A DNA stretch of 64,000 nucleotides from Chryseobacterium sp. 3008163 (GCF_003669035.1 NZ_CP033070.1:1550001-1614000); one strand, 5' to 3'. Counted from the stretch's first letter, positions 43,554 to 52,320 are shown. Program-made: numbers and translations. The notes: generated from the sequence alone by a model not told the origin.

Positions 43554-44552
43554 TTAGAATAACGAGTCTACCGCTCTTTTAATAATCTCATAAGATTCTA
43601 GCCTTTTTGAGTGATCGTAGATGTGAGAATTGATCATTAATTCATCCACCTGATACCTTTCCTGAAAGGTTTTAAGCTGTGCAGCAATTTCATCCTGATT
43701 ACCGATAAAACTGAATTTCAGTTTTTGTAAAACCATCGATTTTTCCATTGCTGACCAGATTGTATCCATATCTTCTACGGGAGCTGGAAAAGGTTTTCTG
43801 TCGTTTCTGATGATGTTGATAAATGCCTGAAACAATGTCGTGGAAAGTAAATGCGCTTCTTCAGAAGTTTCTGCGGCTACTCCATTCACACAGGCAATAA
43901 TGTAAGGTTTGTCTAAATGTTTTGAAGGCTCAAAATGTTCTCTGTAAATTTTAAAAGCCATTTCCATTTGTTCGGGAGCAAAATGTCCTGCAAAAGCATA
44001 AGGCAATCCTAATTCTGCAGCCAACCAAGCGCTGTCTGTACTTGAACCCAACATATACATCGGAATATCTAAACCCTCACCAGGAATCGCACGAACCAAA
44101 GCATTTGAGTTTTCTTTAGAAAAATATTTTTGTAATTCTAAAATCTGTCTCGGAAACTGTTCATTGATGATGGCTGGATTTCTTCCCAAAGCTTGAGCCG
44201 TTAAGCCATCTGTTCCCGGAGCTCTTCCTAAACCTAAATCTATTCTTCCAGGGAAAAGTGATTCTAAAGTTCCGAATTGTTCGGCGATAATTAATGAACT
44301 GTGATTCGGAAGCATAATTCCACCGGAGCCTACTCTGATTTTTTTCGTTCCGTTGGCAATAAAACCAATCAGAACTGAGGTTGCAGAACTGGCAATGCTT
44401 TCCATGTTATGATGTTCGGCAAGCCAGAATCTTTTATAATTTAAATTTTCAGCAAAGTTTGCTAAAGACAGACTGTCCTGAAAAGTATCGTGAATACTTT
44501 TTCCTTGCTTTACGGGAGCAAGGTCTAAAACAGATATTTCAAAGTTTTTCAT
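43554..44552 (-). CDS. LLM class flavin-dependent oxidoreductase
   Basis: A 332-residue luciferase-like TIM-barrel monooxygenase family member. Typical segments are the YKRFWLAEHHNMESIASSAT start, GSGGIMLPNHSSLIIAEQFG, LFPGRIDLGLGRAPGTDG and MLGSSTDSAWLAAELGLPYA. These fit the MsnO8/YhbW-like branch that uses FMN, with substrate unknown. A longer frame begins at 44588, but an exact -7 element overlaps it (44586-44593), so the start at 44552 is preferred. Confidence 0.88.
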   Translation of the reverse strand: MKNFEISVLDLAPVKQGKSIHDTFQDSLSLANFAENLNYKRFWLAEHHNMESIASSATSVLIGFIANGTKKIRVGSGGIMLPNHSSLIIAEQFGTLESLFPGRIDLGLGRAPGTDGLTAQALGRNPAIINEQFPRQILELQKYFSKENSNALVRAIPGEGLDIPMYMLGSSTDSAWLAAELGLPYAFAGHFAPEQMEMAFKIYREHFEPSKHLDKPYIIACVNGVAAETSEEAHLLSTTLFQAFINIIRNDRKPFPAPVEDMDTIWSAMEKSMVLQKLKFSFIGNQDEIAAQLKTFQERYQVDELMINSHIYDHSKRLESYEIIKRAVDSLF

Positions 44553-44585
44553 ATTTAAACATTTTTCTTTTAGGAAAATGAAATA

Positions 44586-44593
44586 CAAATTTA
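44586..44593 (-). promoter_or_regulatory. -7 promoter element for LLM gene
   Basis: TAAATTTG on the minus strand, exact TAnnTTTG, about 34 bp upstream of the start at 44552. It decides the start codon. Confidence 0.5.
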
Positions 44594-44745
44594 AAGCTAT
44601 TAAGTCGTATTAGTTACTTTTTGTAATTGATAGGAATTATGAGCGTGCTAGGGAAAAAGCTATTGAAGAATGATTTCTCTATTTATAATAGAAATATCAT
44701 CATTTTAATTTCTTAATTTAACCAATCTATTTAAATCTTAATTCA

Positions 44746-45237
44746 ATGAAGTTTTTTAAGCTTAAAATTCTCTTGGCAATTGTTTCCGCGGTTTTCTTAA
44801 ATTTTGATAAGACTGATAAAATTCAAACTCCTGTTATCGTTGAGATTTATAAACTAAAAAAGAATAAAAAATCAAATAATAGAAAAACTTCGGATTTTGA
44901 GCATCACCTAATTTTTGGACAAACTAAAAGTTCTGAAATTAATCCAGAATTTATTTTAAAACTAAAAAAGGCAGGATATAAAAAAATCAACTTGGAGAAT
45001 GACAGAATTTTAGAAATCTCAATGTTTTTAACCACAAAAAAGGAAGGTGTAAACAATTATGAAACTGCCTGCAAAAAAGTTTTTAGAGATCTTATTATTT
45101 TTAAACAACAAAATAAAATCCTCAAGGTTATAAAAGTTTGCACATCTTGTTATTCCAATCAAGTAATTACTAATGAAGCAGAATCTGAATTATTATTGAA
45201 TTTTGAAGATTATGATTATCTTAGTGAGGAACTTTAA
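44746..45237 (+). CDS. Hypothetical secreted protein
   Basis: A 163-residue lysine-rich protein with an N-terminal hydrophobic segment (KILLAIVSAVFLNF) that could be a signal peptide or anchor. It has three cysteines (one near 107, then TSC-x-x around 146-149). I recognise no family. It is followed 37 bp later by a lipoprotein gene on the same strand, so they may be cotranscribed. Confidence 0.5.
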   Translation: MKFFKLKILLAIVSAVFLNFDKTDKIQTPVIVEIYKLKKNKKSNNRKTSDFEHHLIFGQTKSSEINPEFILKLKKAGYKKINLENDRILEISMFLTTKKEGVNNYETACKKVFRDLIIFKQQNKILKVIKVCTSCYSNQVITNEAESELLLNFEDYDYLSEEL

Positions 45238-45274
45238 TTACCCTAAGAAAAGCTTGAAATCTTAAAAATACTTT

Positions 45275-45709
45275 ATGAAAAAAATTCTACTATTTTTTAT
45301 TTTAGCAACATTAGTAAGTTGCTCTTTTAATCAAACATTCTCAAACAGAGAATCAGATAAAAATGATGCACAAGAAATTACCAGCAAATTATATTGGGAA
45401 ATATTATATGGTTCAAATAAAGACAAAATCTACGACTTATTCAGCGATGTGTTTTTCGAAATCACAAACAAAGATCAATTAGATGAATTGATACTTACTG
45501 CACAGCAGGAAAATGGCGTAATCAAAGAATATAACATAAAACATTGGGAGACTTTGGTTGTAAAGGGTTCAGATGAAAAAAGCCAATATCTCTTAGTCTA
45601 TGAAGTTACCAGAGAATCCGGCAAAACAGAAGAAATATTTTCTATGCATAAAGAAAATGGAATTATAAAGATTGTAGGTTATCGAATTAATCGTATTTTG
45701 AAAAAATGA
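45275..45709 (+). CDS. Hypothetical lipoprotein
   Basis: A 144-residue protein with a lipobox signal peptide (MKKILLFFILATLVSC, Cys16). The mature part (YWEILYGSNKDKIYDLFSDV; FEITNKDQLDELI) resembles small DUF4019/DUF3887-type NTF2-like domains, but the family call is weak. It probably sits in the outer or inner membrane facing the periplasm. Convergent with the helicase gene, with 25 bp between stops. Confidence 0.55.
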   Translation: MKKILLFFILATLVSCSFNQTFSNRESDKNDAQEITSKLYWEILYGSNKDKIYDLFSDVFFEITNKDQLDELILTAQQENGVIKEYNIKHWETLVVKGSDEKSQYLLVYEVTRESGKTEEIFSMHKENGIIKIVGYRINRILKK

Positions 45710-45734
45710 CTCAAAGCTAAAGAGTTCCAATAAA

Positions 45735-47861
45735 TTATTTCCCTTTTTCCTTCAAAAAATTATAATGATTAATCAAAATCCTGATTTCATTAAAATCAAA
45801 ATCATTAGGCAACGCAGTTTTCCATTCGTTTAAAGTTTCTTTGGGATCAGTTTTAAAAGCTTTTTCGAACGTTTTAATTTTATCAGAAGTAATCACTCTC
45901 GACAAATCAAGCAAACCCTGTTCGGCAAATCTTGCCAAATGACCTAAAACCGTTTCTTTGACCAAACCCCTTTCCAAAGCGATTTCCGAAATGGTTTTTC
46001 CCTGTTCAAACAATTGAAAAGTCAGAACCTGAGAAGGAACTTTCGCAATTTTCATGCTGACTTCCTTATCGTTTTTTTCGTCTAAAAGTTTCGTTTCCAA
46101 AAGATGAGCGGTTTTTAAACTATTCAGATATTCTTCAATATCTTCCAGCCAGCTTCTCAATTCTTCATTATAATTTTTCAGACCTTTTACTCCTTTTATT
46201 TCAGAATAAAATTCTTTCAACGGACTGAAAATTTTGTCTTTCACTTCGCTGAAAAAGAAATTAACGGCACCTTTGGTTTTACTTTCAATCTCGCTCCATT
46301 CTTCCGTTTGGTTGATGAAATTATTGACTTTCTGGAAAATAATTCTTTCAAGTTTTTCAAAAATTTTACCCAAATTAAGAACATCACGCTTCAATTGGAG
46401 ATACAATTGTTTGGATTTTGCGTGGTCGATACTTTTTGTAGTAATTGAAAGGTTATTCCACAGTTCTACTTCTTTTAAAAGCCACTGAGAATCTACCGAA
46501 CGAAGCACTTTTCTGATGCTGTAATCATATTTTTCTCTATTCAGAATTTCCTCAACATTGTCATTGGCAAAAGTATCACCCTGAAACTGCAGAATTCTGT
46601 TGTCTTTAAAGATAACTTCGGGAGTAATTTTAGATTTTAAAACAATTCCTTCTAAAGTTCGACAACGTGATAAAGCTACATACACCTGACCCGCTGTGAA
46701 ACTTTTTCCGGCATCAATAATTACTTTATCAAACGTCAAACCCTGACTTTTATGAATCGTGACCGCCCAAGCCAATTTAATTGGAAACTGCTCGAAGCTG
46801 CCTAAAACTTCTTCTTTGATATTTTTTTCGCCGTCTAAAGAATACTTTTTCTGTTCCCAGACCTCTCTTTTTACGGTAATTTCTCTTTCACTCCCTTCAA
46901 GAACAACCTTAATTTCCTTTTCGTCTAAGGCAGAAATTTCACCAATTTTTCCGTTAAAATACTTCTTTTCACCGGAAATATCATTCCTGATAAACATGAC
47001 CTGAGCACCAATTTTTAATTCTAAAAACTGCTCGTTCGGATATTGGTTTTCTTTAAACTCACCAAAAAGTTTCGCTTCAAAAGTAGCAGGACTCACTTTA
47101 ATTTCAGCCAATTTCTGCTGATTAATGTCGTCCGCCAATTTGTTGTGCGAACAGAGATAAATGTAAGAATCTTCACCTGCATTAAAATCAGGGTTATATC
47201 TTTCATTTAAATGTTCAAAATCGATATTCGCAACATCTCCGTCACGGATTGAATTTAAAATTTCAAGAAAATTTTCATCAGTCTGACGGTAAACTTTCGT
47301 CAGTTCAATTGTAAGCAAAGGAATATCTTTTATCGCAAGACTGTCAAAAAAGAAAGGAGAATTATAGAACATTTTTAAAATGTGCTCATCTCTCACCACC
47401 GGCGGAAGCTGATACAAATCTCCGATAAATAACATCTGAACACCTCCAAAACGCTGATTATTTCGTCGGATAAAACGAAGCGAAAAATCCATCATATCCA
47501 AAACATCAGCACGCAACATCGAAACCTCATCAATAATCAGAACCTCTACCTCACGCAAAAGCTTAAGTTTATCTTTTCTGTATTTAAAATGTTGTTGAAG
47601 GTCAGCAATATTATTTCCCAAACTTCCATCAATTCTGTCTGTTGTAGGCAAAAAAGTACGCAATGGCAAACCAAACATTGAATGAATGGTTACGCCACCA
47701 GCATTGATTGCAGCAATCCCGGTAGGAGCTACGACAATGTGTTTTTTTCTGGTTTTTTTTACAAATTCGTTAAGGAATGTTGTCTTTCCCGTTCCTGCTT
47801 TTCCGGTAAGAAAAACGCTTCGGTTGGTATGTTCTATTAAGTCAAAAAAATGATTATTCAT
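45735..47861 (-). CDS. Pif1/RecD-like helicase with C-terminal helix-turn-helix
   Basis: A 708-residue SF1 ATPase: Walker A FLTGKAGTGKTTFLNEF, APTGIAAINAGGVTIHSMFG, Walker B EVLIIDEVSMLRAD, QMLFIGDLYQLPPV and the helicase C-terminal motif AWAVTIHKSQGLTFDKV with YVALSRCRTLEG. These fit the Pif1-like 5'-3' helicase branch. After about residue 430 comes a helical region. A winged/HTH domain follows near 620-660 (LFEQGKTISEIALERGLVKE), similar to the HTH at the end of some Bacteroidota helicases. It stands alone with its own -7 element. Confidence 0.85.
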   Translation of the reverse strand: MNNHFFDLIEHTNRSVFLTGKAGTGKTTFLNEFVKKTRKKHIVVAPTGIAAINAGGVTIHSMFGLPLRTFLPTTDRIDGSLGNNIADLQQHFKYRKDKLKLLREVEVLIIDEVSMLRADVLDMMDFSLRFIRRNNQRFGGVQMLFIGDLYQLPPVVRDEHILKMFYNSPFFFDSLAIKDIPLLTIELTKVYRQTDENFLEILNSIRDGDVANIDFEHLNERYNPDFNAGEDSYIYLCSHNKLADDINQQKLAEIKVSPATFEAKLFGEFKENQYPNEQFLELKIGAQVMFIRNDISGEKKYFNGKIGEISALDEKEIKVVLEGSEREITVKREVWEQKKYSLDGEKNIKEEVLGSFEQFPIKLAWAVTIHKSQGLTFDKVIIDAGKSFTAGQVYVALSRCRTLEGIVLKSKITPEVIFKDNRILQFQGDTFANDNVEEILNREKYDYSIRKVLRSVDSQWLLKEVELWNNLSITTKSIDHAKSKQLYLQLKRDVLNLGKIFEKLERIIFQKVNNFINQTEEWSEIESKTKGAVNFFFSEVKDKIFSPLKEFYSEIKGVKGLKNYNEELRSWLEDIEEYLNSLKTAHLLETKLLDEKNDKEVSMKIAKVPSQVLTFQLFEQGKTISEIALERGLVKETVLGHLARFAEQGLLDLSRVITSDKIKTFEKAFKTDPKETLNEWKTALPNDFDFNEIRILINHYNFLKEKGK

Positions 47862-47866
47862 CGCTG

Positions 47867-47874
47867 CAAAATTA
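47867..47874 (-). promoter_or_regulatory. Helicase -7 promoter element
   Basis: TAATTTTG on the minus strand, an exact match to TAnnTTTG, 5 bp before the start codon at 47861. It implies an almost leaderless mRNA. Confidence 0.55.
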
Positions 47875-47931
47875 CGAAAAATGAAAATAAGGAACGAAAT
47901 TTGATGACCTTAAAAAAATAAAAATCTAACT

Positions 47932-48378
47932 ATGAAAAACTGGTTAATCAAAATCCCTACACTTGTATTGTTTGCAAGTCTTACGATCTTTTCGTGTAAA
48001 TCTGCACAAAATAATGATCCAGCGGAAATGCCTAAAGATATTTCAGAAAGACCTGCAGATGAGAGTTCTCAGAAATATGATGAAGCGCAATTAGATAAAT
48101 TAAAAGCTTCTATAGAATCAATGGTTACTAAGGAAAAATGTACGAATGCTGCAGATTGGGCTTTCTCACCCTTAGGAACAAAAGCTTGTGGCGGACCGGT
48201 TTCATATATTGCTTATCCAAAGAAAAATGAAGCAACCATTCTTCCTAAAATTGAAGAATACACCCAGAAGATGTCTGAATTTAATAAGAAATACAGCATT
48301 ACTTCAGATTGTATGCTGGCTGCAGAACCTACGGGCGTGAAATGCCAAGCCGAAAAAGCGGTTTTGATTTATCCGTAA
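47932..48378 (+). CDS. Hypothetical lipoprotein
   Basis: A 148-residue protein with a lipobox signal peptide (LVLFASLTIFSC, Cys near 22). The mature part has four cysteines in CTNAADWAFSPLGTKACGGP and SDCMLAAEPTGVKCQ, which probably form two disulfides. I recall similar small cysteine-paired lipoproteins in Flavobacteriia but cannot name the family. Transcribed alone and ended by a terminator. Confidence 0.65.
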   Translation: MKNWLIKIPTLVLFASLTIFSCKSAQNNDPAEMPKDISERPADESSQKYDEAQLDKLKASIESMVTKEKCTNAADWAFSPLGTKACGGPVSYIAYPKKNEATILPKIEEYTQKMSEFNKKYSITSDCMLAAEPTGVKCQAEKAVLIYP

Positions 48379-48399
48379 CTAATTAGTTTTAAATACAAT

Positions 48400-48433
48400 A
48401 AAAGCTCTGACTAAAATTTAGTTCAGAGCTTTT
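48400..48433. terminator. Bidirectional terminator
   Basis: An 11-bp perfect stem (AAAAGCTCTGA/TCAGAGCTTTT), A/T-rich on both flanks, between convergent genes at 47932 and 48460. Confidence 0.88.
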
Positions 48434-48459
48434 GTATTTATTTATAAGAATTGAATAAA

Positions 48460-48975
48460 TTATTCTTTATACCAAGAAGAATACTTCACATAATTATCTG
48501 CAATCCTATTCACTTCTCCTTCTAATAAAGCTGAAGAAATATCTTTTATCTTTCTTGCCGGAACTCCGCCCCAAACTTCACCGGATTTGATATGTGTTCC
48601 TTGCGTCACTACAGAACCTGCTCCAACGATAGAGTTTTCCTCAACCAGACAGTCATCCATCACGATAGAACCCATTCCGATTAAAACATTGTCTTTAATT
48701 CTGCATCCGTGAACGATGGCGTTATGACCGATAGAAACATTATTTCCGATTTCCAAAGGAAATTTTTCGAAAGTGCAATGTAGCATGGCGTTATCCTGTA
48801 CATTGACTTTGTCTCCCATTTTGATGTAATTCACATCACCTCTGATGACCGCATTATACCAGATACTACAGTCTTTTCCCATGACAACATCTCCAATGAT
48901 CGTTGCGGTTTCTGCCAAAAAAGTATTTTCTCCGATTTGCGGTGCTTTTCCTAAAAGTTCTTTTACAAGTGCCAT
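48460..48975 (-). CDS. Gamma carbonic anhydrase family protein
   Basis: A 171-residue left-handed beta-helix protein with hexapeptide repeats (IIGDVVMGKDCSIWYNAVIR; VNVQDNAMLHCTF; IGNNVSIGHNAIVHG). The three histidines expected as zinc ligands are present (LHCT, GHN, VHG). The family includes gamma-class carbonic anhydrases and YrdA/PaaY-like proteins, so the enzymatic activity is likely but not certain. It lies 4 bp downstream of the 48980 gene on the same strand. Confidence 0.88.
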   Translation of the reverse strand: MALVKELLGKAPQIGENTFLAETATIIGDVVMGKDCSIWYNAVIRGDVNYIKMGDKVNVQDNAMLHCTFEKFPLEIGNNVSIGHNAIVHGCRIKDNVLIGMGSIVMDDCLVEENSIVGAGSVVTQGTHIKSGEVWGGVPARKIKDISSALLEGEVNRIADNYVKYSSWYKE

Positions 48976-48979
48976 ATTT

Positions 48980-49558
48980 TTATTTTGATAATTTAAATTC
49001 TGTAACTGGAAGCCAATAATATTCAGGCTTAAAAGGTTGAAATTCTACGTTGTACTTAGAAATTTTTTTGAGTTTTTTTGAAGACACCACAATTCCATCT
49101 ATGTATCTTTTAGATAAAAAATAAAATTTATCAATCCCAGAAGCTTTTGCAGCGTTTTCATCTCCTTCAGATTTATTTTTTAGAAGCCAACCGATATCAT
49201 CTGTCATATCTGTCGCACACATTAAATAATCTGCCGCTTCAAGCTCAAAATGTGCAAATTCAAAACCCACTTTCATGTCTCTCAAATATTCGTAGAAAAA
49301 ATCCCTGATTGTATAAAAATTTGATCTTTCAAATAAACTCAAATCTTTACATGAAATACCTAAATTATCAATAGAAACCGATAAAACATAAAGTTTTTCT
49401 TCCAAGATTTTATTATCTGCGTGCTCACATACAAAAGAGCCAAGATTTACATTTTTCTCTGGAGACAGTATAATTTTTTGATTGACGAAATCTTTGCGAC
49501 ACAATTCTGCATCTTCATTATCAGTAAAAGTAATTCCAAAAGAATAATTCAATCCCAT
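48980..49558 (-). CDS. Hypothetical protein
   Basis: A 192-residue soluble protein with no signal peptide (MGLNYSFGITFTDNEDAELC at the start, FKPEYYWLPVTEFKLSK at the end). I recognise no family. It has a helical region near residues 80-115 (FYEYLRDMKVGFEFAHFELE). The next gene, gamma carbonic anhydrase, starts 4 bp after its stop, so the two form an operon. Function unknown. Confidence 0.55.
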   Translation of the reverse strand: MGLNYSFGITFTDNEDAELCRKDFVNQKIILSPEKNVNLGSFVCEHADNKILEEKLYVLSVSIDNLGISCKDLSLFERSNFYTIRDFFYEYLRDMKVGFEFAHFELEAADYLMCATDMTDDIGWLLKNKSEGDENAAKASGIDKFYFLSKRYIDGIVVSSKKLKKISKYNVEFQPFKPEYYWLPVTEFKLSK

Positions 49559-49624
49559 AATACCTAAATTAAACTGATAGCTAAAATCTAACTCCCATCT
49601 TCTGGCTTCTAACTTCTAAATCCG

Positions 49625-49632
49625 TATTTTTG
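49625..49632 (+). promoter_or_regulatory. nfu -7 promoter element
   Basis: TATTTTTG, an exact TAnnTTTG match, 21 bp before the ATG at 49654. It rules out the in-frame TTG at 49630 as a start. The bases just upstream are another TTCTAACTTCTAA spacer. Confidence 0.6.
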
Positions 49633-49653
49633 TATCTCAAATTTAAAGAAAAA

Positions 49654-50532
49654 ATGCATACTATTCTTATAGAGCCAACAGAAAACCCAAAAGTGATGAA
49701 ATTTGTAGCTGATTACAATTTGATTCCAGGGTCTTTAGAATTGGACAGAAATTCAGATATATCAGAAATACCTTTAGCACAGGAAGTTTTCAATTATCCT
49801 TTTGTGGAAAGAATTTTCATTACTGCTAATTTTGTTGCGATTGCAAAACAAGATACTGTAGAATGGGAACACATTGCCGAAAACTTAAAAAATGTAATTG
49901 AGGACGAACTTTTAGCTAACCCAAGAATTTACCTTCAAAAGAAAAAAGAAATGATTCAGATTTATGCTGAAATGACTCCAAATCCTAATGTGATGAAGTT
50001 CGTTTCCAGCAAAGTGCTGATGGAAGGTTTTGTGGAAGTAAAATCAAGAGAAACTTCAGAGGGAGTTCCCTTGGCTCAGGCGATTTTCAAAGATTTTGAT
50101 TTTGCTAAAGAAGTTTTCATTTCAGACAATTTTGTGGCTGTCACAAGAGACAATTCTGTGGAATGGCATCAGGTAATGATGGCTGTACGTGGTTTTATCG
50201 CTGAATATCTTCAAAGTGGTGGAGAAATTTCAAATATTGTCGCTCAGAAACATGAAAGTCCGGTTGAGAATATCATCAACAGAGATTATACAGACAACGA
50301 ACAGAAAATTTCTGATATTTTAAATGAATATGTTGCTCCTGCAGTAGAAAATGACGGAGGGAAAATATCTTTAATGGAATATGACGAATCTTCAAAAACA
50401 GCAAAAATGCTTTTACAGGGTGCTTGTTCTGGATGCCCAAGTTCTACAGCTACACTGAAAGGCGGTATAGAAAATATTCTGAAACAATTTTTACCGGATT
50501 TAGTAGAACGAGTAGAGGCAGTAAACGGATAA
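49654..50532 (+). CDS. nfuA: NifU-like Fe-S scaffold with two Nfu_N domains
   Basis: The 292-residue protein carries two tandem Nfu_N domains: IEPTENPKVMKFVADYNLIP (about residues 5-24) and AEMTPNPNVMKFVSSKVLME (about 106-125). A C-terminal NifU domain has the cluster-binding motif GACSGCPSSTATLKGGIENI near 253-272. It should receive and pass on 4Fe-4S clusters. The next gene is hemH, but the spacer of word repeats gives no clear operon. The gene symbol is by function, not proven orthology. Confidence 0.88.
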   Translation: MHTILIEPTENPKVMKFVADYNLIPGSLELDRNSDISEIPLAQEVFNYPFVERIFITANFVAIAKQDTVEWEHIAENLKNVIEDELLANPRIYLQKKKEMIQIYAEMTPNPNVMKFVSSKVLMEGFVEVKSRETSEGVPLAQAIFKDFDFAKEVFISDNFVAVTRDNSVEWHQVMMAVRGFIAEYLQSGGEISNIVAQKHESPVENIINRDYTDNEQKISDILNEYVAPAVENDGGKISLMEYDESSKTAKMLLQGACSGCPSSTATLKGGIENILKQFLPDLVERVEAVNG

Positions 50533-50596
50533 ATATGAGTAATATATTTTACCTAAATCATATTACTCATTACCCATTAATTATTACCTATTTAGA
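50533..50596 (+). repeat. Word-repeat spacer nfu-hemH
   Basis: ATGAGTAATATATTTTACCT, followed by CATATTACTCATTACCCATT. The two halves are near-complementary (GAGTAATAT with ATATTACTC) and can form a hairpin in the mRNA. Confidence 0.5.
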
Positions 50597-51619
50597 ATGA
50601 AAGGAATATTATTAGTCAATCTTGGTTCACCAAGATCAACCTCTGTACCTGATGTACGAGAATATCTTGATGAATTTTTGATGGACGAAAAAGTGATTGA
50701 TTACCGATGGTTTTTCCGTGCACTTTTGGTTCAGGGAATTATTTTAAATACAAGACCTGCAAAATCTGCGGAAGCTTACAAAACAGTATGGACAGATGAA
50801 GGTTCGCCTTTGATTGTCATCACTCAGAAAATTCAAAAAAAACTTCAGAAGCTAGTCGATGTTCCGGTAGAAATCGGGATGAGATATGCTCAGCCGAGCA
50901 TTGAAGCCGGAATTCAGAAGTTAGTTGACCAAGGTGTAACGGAAATTGTTTTATTTCCATTGTACCCGCAATATGCGATGAGTACAACTGAAACGGTGAT
51001 TGAAAAAGCAGAAGAAGTAAGAAAAAAGAAATTTCCGGGAATTAAAATCAATTACATCCAGCCTTTTTACAACAGAGAAATTTACATCGACTGTCTTGCA
51101 GAAAGCATCAGAGAAAAGCTTCCTGAAAATTTCGATGCGTTACAATTTTCTTATCACGGAGTTCCTGAGAGACATATATATAAGACAGACCCTACAAACA
51201 CCTGTAATCTGAACGATTGCTGTTCTCGTGAGAATAATCCAAGTCACCAGTTTTGTTATCGTCACCAATGTTTTGATGTGACCAATTCTGTGATTAAAAA
51301 ATTAGGTTTACCAAAAGAAAAAGTAATGGTGACTTTTCAATCAAGATTGGGTAAAGATAAATGGATGGAACCTTATACCGATGAAACTTTGGAAACCATC
51401 GGCAAAAAAGGAATTAAAAACCTTGCGATTGTTTGCCCGGCTTTCGTTTCTGACTGTCTTGAAACTTTGGAAGAGATTTCAGTCGAAGGAAAACATCAAT
51501 TTGAGCATGGTGGCGGTGAAAATTTCCATTACATTCCTTGTTTAAATGACGAAGACCGATGGATTGACGTGGTAAAAACGCTCTGCGACGAAAAACTGAA
51601 CGAGTTTTATTTCGTTTAA
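50597..51619 (+). CDS. hemH: Ferrochelatase
   Basis: HemH inserts ferrous iron into protoporphyrin IX. The 340-residue protein starts GILLVNLGSPRSTSVPDVRE and has the active-site histidine segment FSYHGVPERHIYKTD (about residues 189-203), VTFQSRLGKDKWMEPYTDET and a C-terminal FVSDCLETLEEI. An unusual cysteine cluster, CNLNDCCSRENN...CYRHQC (about 207-230), sits just after the active-site loop. It could bind a 2Fe-2S cluster, as described for internal segments in some bacterial ferrochelatases. Terminator downstream. Confidence 0.95.
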   Translation: MKGILLVNLGSPRSTSVPDVREYLDEFLMDEKVIDYRWFFRALLVQGIILNTRPAKSAEAYKTVWTDEGSPLIVITQKIQKKLQKLVDVPVEIGMRYAQPSIEAGIQKLVDQGVTEIVLFPLYPQYAMSTTETVIEKAEEVRKKKFPGIKINYIQPFYNREIYIDCLAESIREKLPENFDALQFSYHGVPERHIYKTDPTNTCNLNDCCSRENNPSHQFCYRHQCFDVTNSVIKKLGLPKEKVMVTFQSRLGKDKWMEPYTDETLETIGKKGIKNLAIVCPAFVSDCLETLEEISVEGKHQFEHGGGENFHYIPCLNDEDRWIDVVKTLCDEKLNEFYFV

Positions 51620-51639
51620 ATTTAATTTAAAAAATATAT

Positions 51640-51672
51640 GGGACATTTGAGCAATCAGATGTCCTTTTTTTA
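51640..51672 (+). terminator. hemH terminator
   Basis: GGACAT at 51641-51646 pairs with ATGTCC across a 12-base loop, followed by a T7 run. Moderate stem length. Confidence 0.65.
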
Positions 51673-51832
51673 TTTATTTCAGCAACACCCCCTAAAAAAG
51701 ATACCCCTTTTAATTAAAAATACATTTATTTTAAAATAATTTAAAATTTAATAGGGGTAAGTTTTGTTTTTTAATATTTTTTTGTACTTTTACCCTATCA
51801 AAAGATAAGGACAATTTAAAAATTTAGAAATA

Positions 51833-52060
51833 ATGGACTCAAGTATAGAAATTCTAAAAAGAAAAATTGAAAGTTTCACTCCGGAACTTGCAGAAGCGTT
51901 CATTAGAATCGTGGAAAATTTAGATACAACTCCAAAATCTAATGTTCCGCAGTTTCAATTGGAGGAAGTTTCTCAAAGAATTCAGTTTCATTCTGAAAAT
52001 AACAAGACTAAACTTGATTTCTTTGAAAGCATTTCAGAATTAGAAAAAATCTGTGCGTAA
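51833..52060 (+). CDS. Antitoxin of a ParE/RelE-type module (candidate)
   Basis: A 75-residue protein (MDSSIEILKRKIESFTPELA; RIQFHSENNKTKLDFFESIS). Its end resembles small addiction-module antitoxins with a helical N-terminal part and a flexible C-terminal part. Its stop overlaps the start of the next gene (TAATG), the typical antitoxin-first order. The class is inferred from size, overlap and partner. Confidence 0.55.
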   Translation: MDSSIEILKRKIESFTPELAEAFIRIVENLDTTPKSNVPQFQLEEVSQRIQFHSENNKTKLDFFESISELEKICA

Positions 52061-52320
52061 TGAAAGTTTTATTGTCATCAATTGCAAAGAATGACATTCG
52101 GATGCTGATGAGGGTTTTTAATGCCGAGGAACACAATAAAGACAAGTATTTTTTGGATGATTTAAAAGAATCCATCAATACAATTTTGAGTAACTACGAG
52201 AAATTAGATATAAAAAGCAAAGAAATTCAGGTTTACAAAACCGAAAATTTTCCTGTCGACATTCATTATTTGTTTGAAGACAACGACAGCCTTTTTATCA
52301 CTGCCATTTTTAAGAATTAA
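52060..52320 (+). CDS. ParE/RelE-like toxin (candidate)
   Basis: An 86-residue protein with the ParE-superfamily layout: KVLLSSIAKNDIRMLMRVFN, KDKYFLDDLKESINTILSNY, KEIQVYKTENFPVDIHYLFE and a last strand SLFITAIFKN. Such toxins attack gyrase or mRNA; I cannot tell which from sequence. It overlaps its antitoxin by one base, and a strong hairpin follows. Confidence 0.6.
   Translation: MKVLLSSIAKNDIRMLMRVFNAEEHNKDKYFLDDLKESINTILSNYEKLDIKSKEIQVYKTENFPVDIHYLFEDNDSLFITAIFKN

Noticed and set aside
43483..43560. FMN riboswitch ahead of the ribB gene
   Set aside because: The exact -7 element lies 17 bp before the start codon, leaving a leader too short for an aptamer.
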